From: Bagarius yarrelli
Taxonomy: Eukaryota; Chordata; Actinopteri; Siluriformes; Sisoridae
Assembly (NCBI GenBank): GCA_005784505.1
Contig: VCAZ01000048.1
Span: 1-64,000 of the forward strand
Reading direction: 5' to 3'
DNA: 64,000 nucleotides
Shown here: piece by piece, positions 37,201 through 47,966 of the stretch
Position numbering within the stretch: position 1 is the first letter of the stretch
Layout: each line of letters begins with the position of its first letter
Made by a program: the position numbers and the translations under genes
The notes under the pieces: generated by a model
What the model was told of the DNA's origin: nothing
Seen by the model: the letters and a program-made list of their open reading frames with translations, nothing else
The model's database searches: none

Positions 37201-40200
37201 TGTGATGGACTGGGGCCCTGTGATAGACCGAGGCCCTGTGATGGACGGGCGACCTGTCCAGGGCGTACCCCTCCTGCCTTCCCTTTCAGAGATGGCTGGA
37301 ATAGACTCCAGCAGATCCCCGGGACCCTGAATTAGGGAATAAGTGGTATAGAGGATGAATTAATGATGCTGATCATTAACTAACTATACCATCAGTTTGA
37401 AACTCTGTTGGGAGGAAAAACTAAGCAGAAATTTTTGTACTGTCTTCCAGTTTGAGTTTGACGCATTATATAGTAGTATATCAAGATTATGGTGTAAAAA
37501 ACGCACATCATTAAAGATACAAAATGGAAATTAAAGACATTTGTTTTCTCACTTTGCCAGCTTAACTTTTACATCAATGTTCATGTCGTTGCTGGTTTAG
37601 ATCATCCGTTGGAACAATTTTATTGACATAGACATAGAAACAATAATATTTAATATCAGATTGTTCTGCTTGGAGTGCTATAATTTTATTACACTTCACA
37701 TAAAAGTGCAAAGCGTTTAGAGCAGACTAAAATCAAAACAAACATAGAGCTGCGAGGGTGGGCTGAAGTGTGTTAAAGTGAAAATTCTCCTTCTGGCTTC
37801 TTCTGCAGAATTTACTTTGATGGTAATCGATGAGTGCCACCACACACAAAAGGGTGAAGCGTATAACCACATCATGATCCGCTACCTGAAACAGAAGCAC
37901 AGCAATGTAGCACTGCGTAAAGAGCAAAAAGATCCAGTGCCGCTGCCACAGATCCTCGGCCTTACCGCATCACCCGGAGTTGGAGGAGCCAAGAATCAGC
38001 AGAAAGCCGAGGCTCACATTCTCAGAGTAAATACCACACCCATGCAAAAAAATTCACTTTACTAGTCTTGTTAAACACCATCTATGACCATACCATCTAA
38101 TTTCTTCTGTTTCTTCTCTTGTCTGCCTTTTTCACCACACCACTTCTCTTCCTCAAGCAGTTCCTAATGTTTCTACATGACTCCTTAGTACTGTGCAGTA
38201 TGTCTGTCATGTGCTTCATCTATCTCTGAAAGTATTAGCAAACTGAAGAGACTGAATGCAGTTTGTAAAGTGTTTTTCCTTATCTTCTGCAGGATTTTCT
38301 GGAGAATTTTAGATCTGATCTTTTTAAGGCTATAGCTGACTACACATTTGTTAACAGATGTAATTTTTCAAGATGAACCTAAGTTTGTTATGATCGTTAA
38401 AATCATGCCTTACAGATTTGTGCAAACTTGGACGCCTACACAATAAAGACCAAAACTCTCGGCGACGAGCCCAAAGGTCCACACAAACAAATCGCGAGCG
38501 CTCCGGAAAGAAAGGAGGTACTAACCACACCCATGCAAACTGTCACAGTGCATTGGAAACGAAAGAGATTTTAACTACACAGACATTCTTTTTCAGATTA
38601 ATGCATTACAAAAATAAGTGAAAAAGTTTATGAACTTTTTCTTTACGATTTAATAAGAGACTTGACTAAAATTGTATCTCTCTAAGACATATAACATAGC
38701 TAACATTTTGTAGACACATCACCAGCACGCTCATAACTAGAGTGTGAGCAGTCCTGACACCTTTCCAATTCTGGAAAAGGAAACACCTATTAATGGTGCA
38801 GTGCCAAAACTTTTGATTATATATTGCAGCGGTTCCCAACAGGGTGGTCCTGACCCACAAGGGGGCCATGGGAGCTCTGTGAGGGGTTCGTGTCATATTT
38901 TAAAAAGTGTTGCATTAGAAAAGCAATCCTATTGCATTACTTAATTTTAGTAACTAACTTTTGCAATCATCCTCTAAAAAAACAACGGAGTTTTAGTGAT
39001 TTCCCTTCAACAGTTGATAATAAACACACTGGACCCAGGTGAGAAAGCTCCCACCAATTCAGGTCGTGGTGCTAGCAATACTGGAAACACGAAATGCAGG
39101 AAATGCCAGGCCTAATAATATTATTAAATGTAAAGGTGGGGCCTTAAAATATTTTTTGGGGGAAAGGGGGTCTCAGACAAAAAAGGTTGGGAACTTCTGA
39201 CATAGTGTACTAATATTTGAACAAACAAACTATCTAGCAATATATAAAATGTGTAAATACTACTAAAAATTATTTTTAATTAAATCTTTTATTGTTCTGA
39301 AGTGCTCATTAACATGATATAATTAGTGGTAGAACGCTTCTCGAATTAGTTATAATCATTACTGTAACCAACAGATAAACAAATTAGATTTCGTAATAGA
39401 TCCAGACTGGGACAAGGTCATGACATGGTCTATTTGAAATACATTTTGAATTGATTCTTTCTTGTTAGAATATTTATTCATTCACCCTCTATACCTGCTT
39501 ATTCCCTTATTCGGGGTCACGGGATCTGCTGGAGTCTATCCAAGCCGTCTCTGAAAGGGTGAAAGGCAGGAGGGGTAAACCGGACAGGTTGCCAGTCTAT
39601 CACAGGGCCACACACACACTTACCCTCACTCCTATGGCCAATTCAGAATCACCAATTAACCCTAACCCTAACATACATGTTTTTGGACTGTGGGAGGAAA
39701 CCGGAGAACCCTGAGTAACACTGCTAACTACTAAGCCACCTTGCTCTCCCCATTAGAATATTAAAAAGGTATTTCTGGCAAACATTCAAATTTAACATTT
39801 AGCATTTGGAAAACTTCCTTAACCTCTTTTTTTAAGAGCCTCTGAGGCCCCGCCATAGCACCTTGGTGGATGGAAATTATAGCCATAATCTTCTGATCAG
39901 CAGTCAAACACCCTAATTACTGATATGCTACTTAATAGATATGTTGTTTTGTGTAAGATAGTCAATACATTACGTTAGAGCCTGAACAAGTATTAACGAG
40001 TTGCTTTGGGCCTGTCTTTTCTGTGAATGATGTTGGCAATGGTTTTAACCCCTCCAGCGTTGAGAAAGTCTGAAGTTCCTATTTTAGACATTGTGAATTG
40101 TATTTTAATAATCCTATTGACTCTTAAGTGCTCCTGGCAATCATCCTAACCAGTGGATGACGTCAAGACTTAAACTAAATGCCATGATTATAATGAAAAT

Positions 40201-41973
40201 TTCACGATGTGGGTTTTTTAATGCAGCTTTCTGCTGTTTTGTTTTTTCCTGTCATCCTGAAGGATCCCTTTGGAGATGTGATCAAAGGAATCATGAATGA
40301 GATTCACACACATACCAAGCTAAACCCACTATGTCAACCAGGCACACAAAATTATGAGCAGTGGGTTGTGCAAAAGGAGCAGAATGGTAAGAGAAATACT
40401 TTCCAAAACACCAAGGCATGTACCCTAAGAAATAGAGGGGAATGTTTTCCTACTTAATACCAAGAGTCAGGAAATAACTGAAAGTACTGTAGCATTTCTA
40501 CAATGTAAAGTCACTGACTCCGATCGTCCCCATCCCATGCTGTCTTTCTTTACCCACACAAGGTCAGGAAACATGTAGAACATCCAATTTTAATTGCAGG
40601 TTAGTTCCCATAAAATCTGCGTTACCTTTTAGGTGGTGTTTTCTTACCTAGCCAATGTTTATGGGTCTGGTGGACCCACCACATTATTGGGTTTTTAATC
40701 AACACACTTCAATATAGACATTGTTTGTGGTTAATACTTGTCATTTTTTCCTGTTAGATCATATTTGTTCCACTTGGAAAATGAGACAAGGCCAAATTAA
40801 CACCAAAAAACAGTTAAATGTCTATTGCTAGCATAATCGAATCATGTGTTTTACTTTGTCAGCTGCTAAAGAAGGCAATCAGACAGTGCGAGTTTGTGCA
40901 GAGCATCTGCGTCAGTACAACGAGGCTCTCTACCAGAGCAACACCATCCGCATGTGTGATGCTTTTAAGTTCCTTAACAACTACTACAACGAAGAGATGA
41001 AAAAAAAAGTTTCCCCTGATGATGAGGAACACATCCAGATCACTGACACTGAACAATTCCTTTTCAGATTATTTAAAGGTATTACACAACACCTACAATG
41101 CAATGCGTAATCATAAAAAATGTTGTATTGCTTTTAGAAATTTAAAGCTAGCATAAAATTCTAAATATGTTTATATTCAACAGCTAATAAAGACCGTCTT
41201 CAGGAGCTTATGAAAAACCCACAATATGAAAATAATTGTCTGACTGAGCTCAGGACACTTATCTTGAAGGAGTATACCACCAGAACCGAAGCCAGAGGTA
41301 TTATCTTTACTAAGACTCGCCTCAGTGCCATTGCTCTCAGCCAGTGGATTCAGGAGAACTCAAAGTTTGCAGACGTTGGCGTCAGAGCAAGCCATCTTAT
41401 TGGTGGTGGAGACCAGAGTGTGGTAAAACCGATGACTGCGGTGAGTTAATATTGTTTAGTTTGTGTGTTAGTTTTGTGTGAAATCACGTCTTGTCTTAAA
41501 AACTTTAATCAATAAGGTGCTACTTGGTAAACCAGAGAAGTAAAGAAGTTATTGACCTTAGCTAGTATAAATAATTTTGGTATACATAAATTAAAAGATG
41601 TTCCCTCAAATAATTTTGTGTTTGTGTGTGTGTGTGTGTATGTGTGTGTGTGTGTGTAATGGCAGGCAGAACAGAGAGAGGTGCTGAACAAGTTTCGAGA
41701 GGGAGTAATCAATCTGCTGATAGCCACCACTGTGGCAGAGGAGGGCCTTGATATTAAGGAGTGTAATTTTGTCCATCGATATGGTTTGGTGACCAATGAA
41801 ATTGCTATGATTCAGGTAATGTACTGTCTACTGTTTGTAACGGTTATGGATGAAGTTTTCCACACAAAATCACTAGATGGAACTGTTGTTTATTTTTCTA
41901 GCCAGGTGCTTTCTGTTTGTCTGTTTCAGTCCTGTCATTGGTTTATTGTTTCCCTATTGTTCCCAGGTGTTGC

Positions 41974-42042
<69 letters not shown>

Positions 42043-43554
42043 TATATACACACACCCCCCGTGTTTCGTTCAGTTCTCATCTGGCATTGATGTTATAATG
42101 TATATCTTAACATCATAGTGTCATCTTCTGTGTTGTATTGCTAATGCTAATTGCTAATGGTAGTTGCTATTGCTAATAGCTAACAGTATGCCCTTACTGT
42201 GGTTCCAAGGCATGTTCTTAGTTTCTACATTTGTCTGTTTTTTTAGTTTTTCTTTTCGGTTACGAAGTAAAAGATCTCCTCATTCCTTTTTCTTAATTCC
42301 CCTCTGCACGTGACACTGTTGTTTCACTGTTTGTTTCCAATTGTATGTTGATTAAATTTTAAACTAAATTTTATATATGTGAAAACTGATAATTGAGACA
42401 TCGACTGCTAAGTGTAAGACAAACAAACCGAGGGCTAACATGCTAAAGCACAATTTAGTAAGTGATGTATTAAAGCTACCAATCCCCTTCAATAAATTAA
42501 TGAGATTAATGTAACAAAAAGCAATTTGACTGTTGTTTTTGTGCAGGCTCGAGGCAGAGGAAGAGCAGAGGACAGCAGTTATACAGTGGTTGAAGAGGCA
42601 GGATCAGGTGTGGCAGAAAGGGAAAGTGTGAATGAATACAGGGAGAAAATGATGGCCAAAGCGATTACCAAGGTGTGCAGTCTGAGCCGTGAAGAATATG
42701 AGAAAAAAGTAAGAGTCACTCAGGATTTTATTTTTATTTTTTTAAACATTACTAGCACAGTTGATGACATGTCCAGTTTAGTCCTATTTTCAGATCAAGG
42801 CTTAAAAATCATCTATAGATAGCATAAAGGAAAATCTGTAGTTAACATGTGACTGTGTTGGGTTCAGATAACGGAGTACCAACTACAGACAATCATGGAG
42901 GAGATTGTAAAAGCAAAGAAAAAGGATAGGAAGAGCATGATGAAGGAGGACCCCAGCAAAGTGCAGCTAACCTGCAAAAGCTGTAGTGTATTTGCGTGCT
43001 CTGGGGCAGACATAGAGATTATTGAGAGTATGCATCATATCAATGTGTCTGAAGAATTCAGGTGCCTCTATACCTTTATATTATATTGTAAGATAATGAA
43101 ATCCATCATGATATTGATGATTATGTTGACAATCATAATCATTATTAGTCTGACAATCATCTTGTTGATTTTAGAGTGCTGTATACTGTCAAAGAGAACA
43201 CTGCCCTGCAGGAGAGACTGCTAGACTATGAGGCAAATGGAGTGTTAGCATGTAAAAAGTGTGGATCGGTATGTTTTTGAATTATGTGTAAACTGTTACA
43301 CTATAAACATAGAGCATGGATTGCTGGCTATTTTTTTTTAACCTTTTTTTTTTTTCTTGTTGCAGCGTTGGGGCTCCATGATGCTTTATAAAGGCATAGA
43401 TTGTCCATGCCTTCACATCAAAAATTTTGTGGTGACAGTCAACTCAAAGCCAAAGGTGTTCAGCAGGTGGAATGAGCTGGCCATCCGGTTCCCTGCGTTT
43501 GACTATGCTCACCATGTCAAACACAGCTCATATGCAGACACACAGACGGATTAA
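27115..43554 (+). CDS. ifih1: ifih1 (MDA5), cytosolic dsRNA sensor helicase, complete
   Basis: MDA5 assembles on long viral dsRNA in the cytosol and signals through its CARDs to MAVS for interferon induction. Sixteen coding exons: 27115-27540, 29718-29883, 30113-30355, 31155-31217, 33840-34033, 35681-35891, 37809-38026, 38416-38517, 40263-40386, 40863-41078, 41184-41440, 41666-41815, 42547-42708, 42868-43061, 43175-43268, 43366-43554. All donors and acceptors are GT/AG and phases agree, giving 3009 nt, 1002 residues (human 1025). Two CARDs (about 1-197), Ser-rich linker, Walker A PTGSGKT (Lys about 334), DECH box (about 442-445), SF2 motifs TTVAEEGLDI and QARGRGRA, and Zn-binding CTD cysteines at about 880, 883, 935 and 938. 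No disruption was seen. RIG-I and LGP2 are excluded by the order of domains and by close MDA5 similarity. Confidence 0.96.
31888..31985 (+). mobile_element. DANA/HE1-like SINE, 5' fragment
   Basis: 'gcactgtggcttagtggttagcactgttgcctcacagcagaaagacccgggtttgttttccgggcaggggcatttctgtgcggagtttgcat', then unrelated sequence. Only the tRNA-like head and first block remain. Confidence 0.7.
33840..42708 (+). CDS. ifih1: ifih1 exons 5-13: DExD/H helicase core
   Basis: Exon 5: RDYQKDVAQPALEGKNIII and CLPTGSGKTRVAVY (Q motif and motif I). Exon 6: SGDSQLKISFPQVV and STAQILENS-like CTAQILENS (motifs Ib/Ic). Exon 7: VIDECHHTQ (motif II) and ILGLTASPGVGGA (motif III). Exons 8-10: helicase insert (HEL2i). Exon 11: RGIIFTKTRLSAIALSQW (motif IV). 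Exon 12: LLIATTVAEEGLDIKECN (motif V), then NFVHRYGLVTNE. Exon 13: QARGRGRAEDSSY (motif VI) and the start of the pincer. Introns hold the repeats listed elsewhere. Confidence 0.94.
34673..35012 (+). mobile_element. DANA/HE1-like SINE
   Basis: 'ggcccgggttcgattcc...ggcctttctgtgtgcagtttgcatgttttccccgtgcttgcgtgggtttactccgggttctccggtttcctcccacagccc...gtgtgtggccctgtgatggact...gataggctccagcagattccc...aagcagatatagaaaataaatgaatgaat'. It lies in ifih1 intron 5. The tRNA head is shortened. Confidence 0.75.
35205..35272. repeat. Telomere-like degenerate (TTTAGGG) repeats
   Basis: Runs such as 'gttagggtttggggtt', 'cagtttagggttatggtttagggtttggggttagggtt' are imperfect G-rich telomere-like units. About 68 bp inside an ifih1 intron, too short and irregular for a true interstitial telomere. 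Confidence 0.6.
35341..35544 (-). mobile_element. tRNA-derived SINE, reverse orientation
   Basis: 'tctggcatttagcagatgcccttattcaaagagacttacatttatctca...gataaggggcccaacagtggcagcttggtgatgttg...gactgagctaccactttcc'. Located shortly before ifih1 exon 6. Confidence 0.78.
37190..37365 (+). mobile_element. DANA/HE1-like SINE, 3' fragment
   Basis: Starts within 'ggccctgtgatggactgg', with that phrase repeated three times in slightly different form, then 'cgacctgtccagggcgtacccctcctgcc', 'agactccagcagatccc' and 'gaataagtggtatagaggatgaatt'. The tRNA head is missing. Confidence 0.7.
38827..39199. mobile_element. Non-autonomous hAT element
   Basis: Termini 'cagcggttcccaacagggtggtcctgac' and 'gggggtctcagacaaaaaaggttgggaacttctg' are imperfect inverted repeats of the widespread hAT 'cagtggttcccaac' type. 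The interior is non-coding. Located in ifih1 intron 8. Confidence 0.7.
39474..39749 (-). mobile_element. DANA/HE1-like SINE, reverse orientation
   Basis: Reverse complement of the 17508 copy: 'attcattcaccctctatacctgcttattccc', 'ggggtcacgggatctgctggagtctatcc', 'tggactgtgggaggaaaccggagaaccc' and the head 'cactgctaactactaagccaccttgc'. The middle has lost the 'ggcctttctgtg' block. Confidence 0.75.
41983..42042. repeat. (TA)n microsatellite in ifih1 intron 12
   Basis: About 60 bp of uninterrupted (at)n within the intron between exons 12 and 13, followed by 'actatatacacacacccccc'. Confidence 0.95.
42868..43554 (+). CDS. ifih1: ifih1 exons 14-16: pincer end and zinc-binding C-terminal domain
   Basis: Exon 14 carries LTCKSCSVFACSGADIEIIE and MHHINVSEEF; exon 15 carries ANGVLACKKCGS; exon 16 carries RWGSMMLYKGIDCPCLHIKN, NFVVTV and the tail ending ADTQTD before TAA. 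The four cysteines form the zinc site of the RIG-I-like receptor CTD, which binds dsRNA. Confidence 0.94.
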
Positions 43555-44978
43555 TTTAGCATAAAAAAGCAAAAATCTCAGTTTACCTACTGAAAACTAG
43601 ATATAAACGTACAGTACTGTGCATCATGAAAAGAAAATAATCATGCACTAAGTTATTATATATTAATATAAAGCTATCTTTTTATGGTGACCTGGGAAAA
43701 TATCTTAATACAGAGTTGCTTACACTGGTATGTAGTGTGGAAACTGTCTCTTTTTATTGCATCTTTGACTTAGATGATAAAATGTCGATATTTTGTTAGT
43801 TTTTCACACATCTGTATACTAATCATTCATTTTTATACCCCCTGTGTCTAAAGGAAGGGTCAAAGATTGTGATCCACATCTACGAGGGGTGACCAAAAGT
43901 TTCAAATACAGATTTGACTTCTGAATGCTTCCTTATATGAATGTTTACTTACCATAAACAACTCAATATATGGCTTATTTATTTGGTTTCCCTAAGCACC
44001 CCTATTTTAACCCTACATAATTTTCATTACCCCGACTTTACCCCTTCAATGAAGTTGGCTCATAGATTTGGGATCGAGAGGTTTACATTTTTTTTATGGT
44101 TTTAATGCTAAAACCGTGCTGAAATCACTATATTATTACTATGTACTATTATTATTGTTATTTATTTTCACTGCAGGTTAAAACATAAGGTTCTTAAAAT
44201 GTAATGAATAATACTAATGTAATGTAATGTAATGAAAAAAAGTAAATGAAATGTCTATCACTTTAATCTTACAATTCCACTGAAAATGTTTTATTTAACT
44301 GAAATTAGTTAAAGCAAATCATTATGACAAATTTATGCATGTTTTGTAAAGTTTAATTAGACTTAAATATTCCAATGTACTTTTTCTAAAGCAAGGAATG
44401 GTTTTATGCTCACTATGTATGTCTGATGTGTCACCTGGGTTTAATTTCTTGCATGAGCAATCCATAATGATGGGGCTTGGATCAAAATTTATTGGCTGCT
44501 GTAAAGTTCTTTGAGTGTGACATACACATGGGAAAATGTCACACACAAAAACACACACAAACGACTGCACCTGTTCAAGCAATCCCAGGAGAAGCGGTTT
44601 CCCTGAGTACAGGAATAACCAGAGAGTTCCTGTCAGATCACTGCTGCCATCAAATAAGATCTTTGCTGACAGCTGGACAGTGGACAGATTTTTTTTCTTT
44701 TGTGCTCACGCAAAGATGTAATTAGAATAAAACAGAAATAAAAGTCTTTTGGCATTCAGAAACAGACACTACTGGTGTTTTAAGTGCCACCTTTATTATT
44801 TGCATTTTACACCCCCCCCCTCTTTATAAACTAACAATGAATATGATTATGCTCATCATGCACTTTTAGAAGAACCCTAGGATAGAGGGCTCTGCTATCA
44901 AGAAGTTTGAAGAATATTTTTCAACAAAATTCAGGTGATTGTAGAAATATTTCTTAGAGGGTTCATTTTGGGGTATAG

Positions 44979-45164
44979 GGGGAAGTGGTAGCGCAGTGGT
45001 TAAGTTGTTGGACTATTAACTTGAGGACCAGGGTTCATTTCCCAGCTCCACCATGCCACCACTGCTGGGCCCCTGAGCAAGGCCCTTAACCCCCAATTGC
45101 TCAGTTGTATAACAAGGAATATTGTATGTCGCTCTGGATAAGAGCGTCTGCCAAATGTAAATGG
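44979..45164 (+). mobile_element. tRNA-derived SINE, nearly full length
   Basis: 'gggggaagtggtagcgcagtggttaagttgttggact', 'ccagggttcatttcccagctccacc', 'ccactgctgggcccctgagcaaggcccttaacccccaattgctcagttgtat', 'gtcgctctggataagagcgtctgccaaatg'. One of the best copies in the window, useful as a family consensus. Confidence 0.85.
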
Positions 45165-45388
45165 TATATTTTACTTCTCCCTTGTCTTATAAATGTGGAA
45201 CTAAGATGTAAGTTGAATTCTGGTACTGTAAATCGAGGCTAAGTGCAAAACTGAATTGGAAAGCCTTCGAGACACAAAGCACATTTATAGTAAAGACACT
45301 ACGAAAAAATATTGAAGAATTTTATTCCAGCGGGTTTTTTAAATGGTTATTTGTTTTTGGACCCTCTGCCGTTTGAATAAGCAGTGGT

Positions 45389-45590
45389 GGGGAAAGTGGT
45401 GGCTCATAGTTAGGGTGTTGTAATACCAACCCGAAGATTGTGGGTTCGATTTCCAGCTCCACTAAGCTACCACTATTGGGTCCCTGAGCAAGGCACTTAA
45501 GCCCTTATTGCTTAGTTGTATAGCAGAGATAAATGTAAGTCGCTCTAAAAAAGGGCATCTGCCAAATGCTGTAAATGTATATGTAAATAA
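45389..45590 (+). mobile_element. tRNA-derived SINE, nearly full length
   Basis: Second copy, 225 bp after the previous one and in the same direction: 'ggggaaagtggtggctcatagttagggtgttg...gattgtgggttcgatttccagctccac...tgggtccctgagcaaggcactta...aagtcgctctaaaaaagggcatctgccaaatgctgtaaatgt'. Confidence 0.85.
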
Positions 45591-45689
45591 GTAATGCATC
45601 AAAAAAAAAATCTCAATCCAAAAATTAGTTATTACCTAAAAACTGTCTGCACACAGTCAAAGGAAGTGTTTTAGAATTTTTTAATAACC

Positions 45690-46150
45690 CATCTTCTCTT
45701 CCTTTTGGCTGTTCCCTTTTAGGGGTCGCCACAGCGAATCATCTGTCTCCACCTAACCCTATTCTCTACATCCTCTTCGCTCACACCCACTGACTTCATG
45801 TCCTCGTTTATTACATCCATATACCGTCTCTCTGGTCTTCCACTTTGCCTTCTGCCTGGTAGCTTCAATTCTAACATCCTCCTACCAATATATTCACTAT
45901 CCCTCCTCTGTACATGTCCAAACCTCCTTAAATTGGCTTCCCTGACTTTCTCTCATAACATCTGAAATGAGCCGTCCCTCTGATGAACTCCTTCCTAATC
46001 CTGTCCAACCTCGTCACTCCCAAAGTAAACCTCAACATCTTCAGCTCTGCTACTTCCAGCTCTGCCACCTGTCTCTTCCTCAGTGCCACTGTCTCTAAAC
46101 CATACATCATCGCTGGTCTCACCATTGTCTTGTACACCCAAAGTCAAAAC
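45690..46150 (-). mobile_element. 5'-truncated non-LTR retrotransposon (RTE/Rex-like)
   Basis: The minus strand at 46137-45928 encodes a reverse-transcriptase C-terminal segment: MYKTMVRPAMMYGLETVALR, ELKMLRFTLGVTRLDRIR, then IRGTAHF. This matches the 'YKTVVRPALLYGSE..W, LR..GVTR.DR.RNE.IRG' signature of RTE-like and related LINEs. Its 3' end on the plus strand starts near 'cccttttaggggtcgccacagcg'. Frameshifts follow IRG. The element is dead. Confidence 0.75.
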
Positions 46151-46953
46151 AACTGGAATATTTATATCAGGAAGTGGGTGTATGCCTTTTATAAAGCAAG
46201 AATACAACCCTGATATGATGCCAGCTCTTTGCAGAGCACACATTCGGATAAAAGGACAATTTTGGTTTTGCATAGCCAATCCACCTACAGAACTGTTTAT
46301 TTCTGACTTGGGGGAAAAGTCTGGACACACAGAAGAACATGCAAAACGTTACACTGGCAGAACCCAAGGGTCAAAATCAAAGTGGGATAATGAGATATAT
46401 AATATAGATATTTATATAACCCCAATGTGAACTGTACTTATGATATTTGTCTTACAGTCATTAATTTAAAGAACAAACAACAAATAAACTAACAGGTTTA
46501 CTGTGATATCACTGATGAAAATATTATGGACCTTTCCTTGTCAGCATAACAGTATAGGCATGACAGTTGTAGGGAGTTGTGTTGGTGCAGCTGACTGACC
46601 ATCTTCAGGGAAACTTAGACTGAAGTTCCTCTGCACTTCTTGGAAACTTGCTGTGCTGTGCTGTGCTGTGCTATGCTGTGTTCACTCTGCGCTGCGCTGC
46701 GCTGAGGTGGCGTCTGTGCGCTGATGGCAGCGGGAATTTTTAACTGCATGACTTTGGTGACTCTTTTGACACGGGACAGGACGCTGGTGGTGTAAAGTGT
46801 GAAAACAAGAAGTGGCTGAAGTGTGTATGTGTGTGTGTGTGTGTGTGAGTAATAACCCCATGCTGGTAATAACCTGAGCTCCAGAAAGAAAGAAGTGCTC
46901 CACGTCAGCGCAGTCCGGACAGGAGCGGAAAACTTTAACTTTCCCGCGCTAGC

Positions 46954-47140
46954 ATGGTCAGTATTTATTTATTTATTTGTTTGCTTGTTTATTATTTATT
47001 TATTGTCTCAGATGGAATGTTTAGCTGTGGAAGTCATTGCCTTGTGTACCTCCAGGGCTGCAGTAAGGGGTGGGTATGTTTGGTCGGCGCGCTTGTCGTC
47101 GTCACTCTGGTGGCGGTGCCAACGGCTATCTACGTAAACA
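46954..47140 (+). CDS. dpp4: dpp4 exons 1-2: start codon and signal anchor
   Basis: Exon 1 contributes only the ATG (46954-46956) before donor 'gtcagt'; exon 2 (47056-47140) begins GCSKGWVCLVGALVVVTLVA and ends in phase 1. Together they give a short cytoplasmic tip (MGCSKG) and one hydrophobic anchor, as in DPP4. The 99-bp intron between them is a multiple of three and open in the same frame, so retention would also give a readable N-terminus. The ATG inside the intron near 47012 is out of frame. Confidence 0.75.
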
Positions 47141-47920
47141 GTGAGTAGTGTTGGTGGGCCCCTTTGTGTTGGTTGTAGCATAAAGACAGTGATTTACAGA
47201 TCAAAGAAATGTACACAATTATACAACTCCTATTAGTTAGAAGGTCAGACAGTGTTCAGTCCTAACAGTGTTTATTTAAAGTTAACTCTGGAACTTTGAA
47301 TAAATTCTTCTTTTACACTGTTTATAAAATCAACTCCATCCCCTTTTGAACCATTTTACAATGTGAACTCAACTACAGAGAAAAAATTCACAAAACTTAT
47401 ATAGTGTGAATTAATCATGAAGTGATTTATGTACAATTTAACTATTTAGCACAATTTATGGCTATATAATAATGCAGACTGTGCTGTATGGGACCTTCAG
47501 GCGTTTGGTTGTATAAAAACATATGAAACATATATATATAATAGAGACCACTTTTATAAAATGGTCCTAAGAATAAGTTTTTAGATATCACACAACTTTA
47601 AAACTTTTCTGTTTTACTGTTTCTGTTCTTTACTTAATATTTCCTGGAGAGAACAAAATAACTGTTTAAAAGAGAAATAGATGTAAGTGGCTGTGGATAA
47701 GGGCGCCTGCTAAATGCCATAAATGTAAATGTAATTAAATCTGTGGAGGTTTTTACAGATAATTTTAATCACAGTTCAATTAAAAATTTATGTTTAAAAA
47801 TCAGTGTAATTTAAAACAAGGGTTAAATAATGAGGAGGAGGATTAAATTTCTTATTATTTATTATTATTATTTTATTCAAATCAAGCATGTTTTTAAAAA
47901 GGGTATTATTATTATTATTA

Positions 47921-47966
<46 letters not shown>

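Larger units (their letters stand above)
27541..41665. other. ifih1 introns 1-11
   Basis: Largest are 27541-29717, 31218-33839, 34034-35680, 35892-37808 and 38518-40262. They contain the SINE and hAT copies listed separately, a (tc)n tract 29676-29705 just before exon 2, telomere-like repeats at about 35205-35272 and a (tg)n tract before exon 12 (41620-41657). Intron 1 starts with a palindromic 'gaatcgattc'-rich stretch (about 27550-27640) that may be a small inverted-repeat element. No other gene was seen. Confidence 0.5.
43555..46953. other. ifih1 3'UTR and ifih1-dpp4 intergenic region
   Basis: Possible ifih1 polyadenylation signals lie at 44726-44745 ('aataaaacagaaataaaagtc'), giving a 3'UTR of about 1.2 kb if used. 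Then come two SINEs and a truncated LINE. From about 46650 there is a (ctgtg)n and 'gcgctgcgctgcgctg' GC-richer stretch and a (tg)n tract near 46829, forming the likely dpp4 promoter and 5'UTR. No TATA box is evident there. Confidence 0.5.

Noticed and set aside
45928..46137. A host gene encoding MYKTMVRPAMMYG...
   Set aside because: It is the C-terminal piece of a LINE reverse transcriptase, broken soon after.
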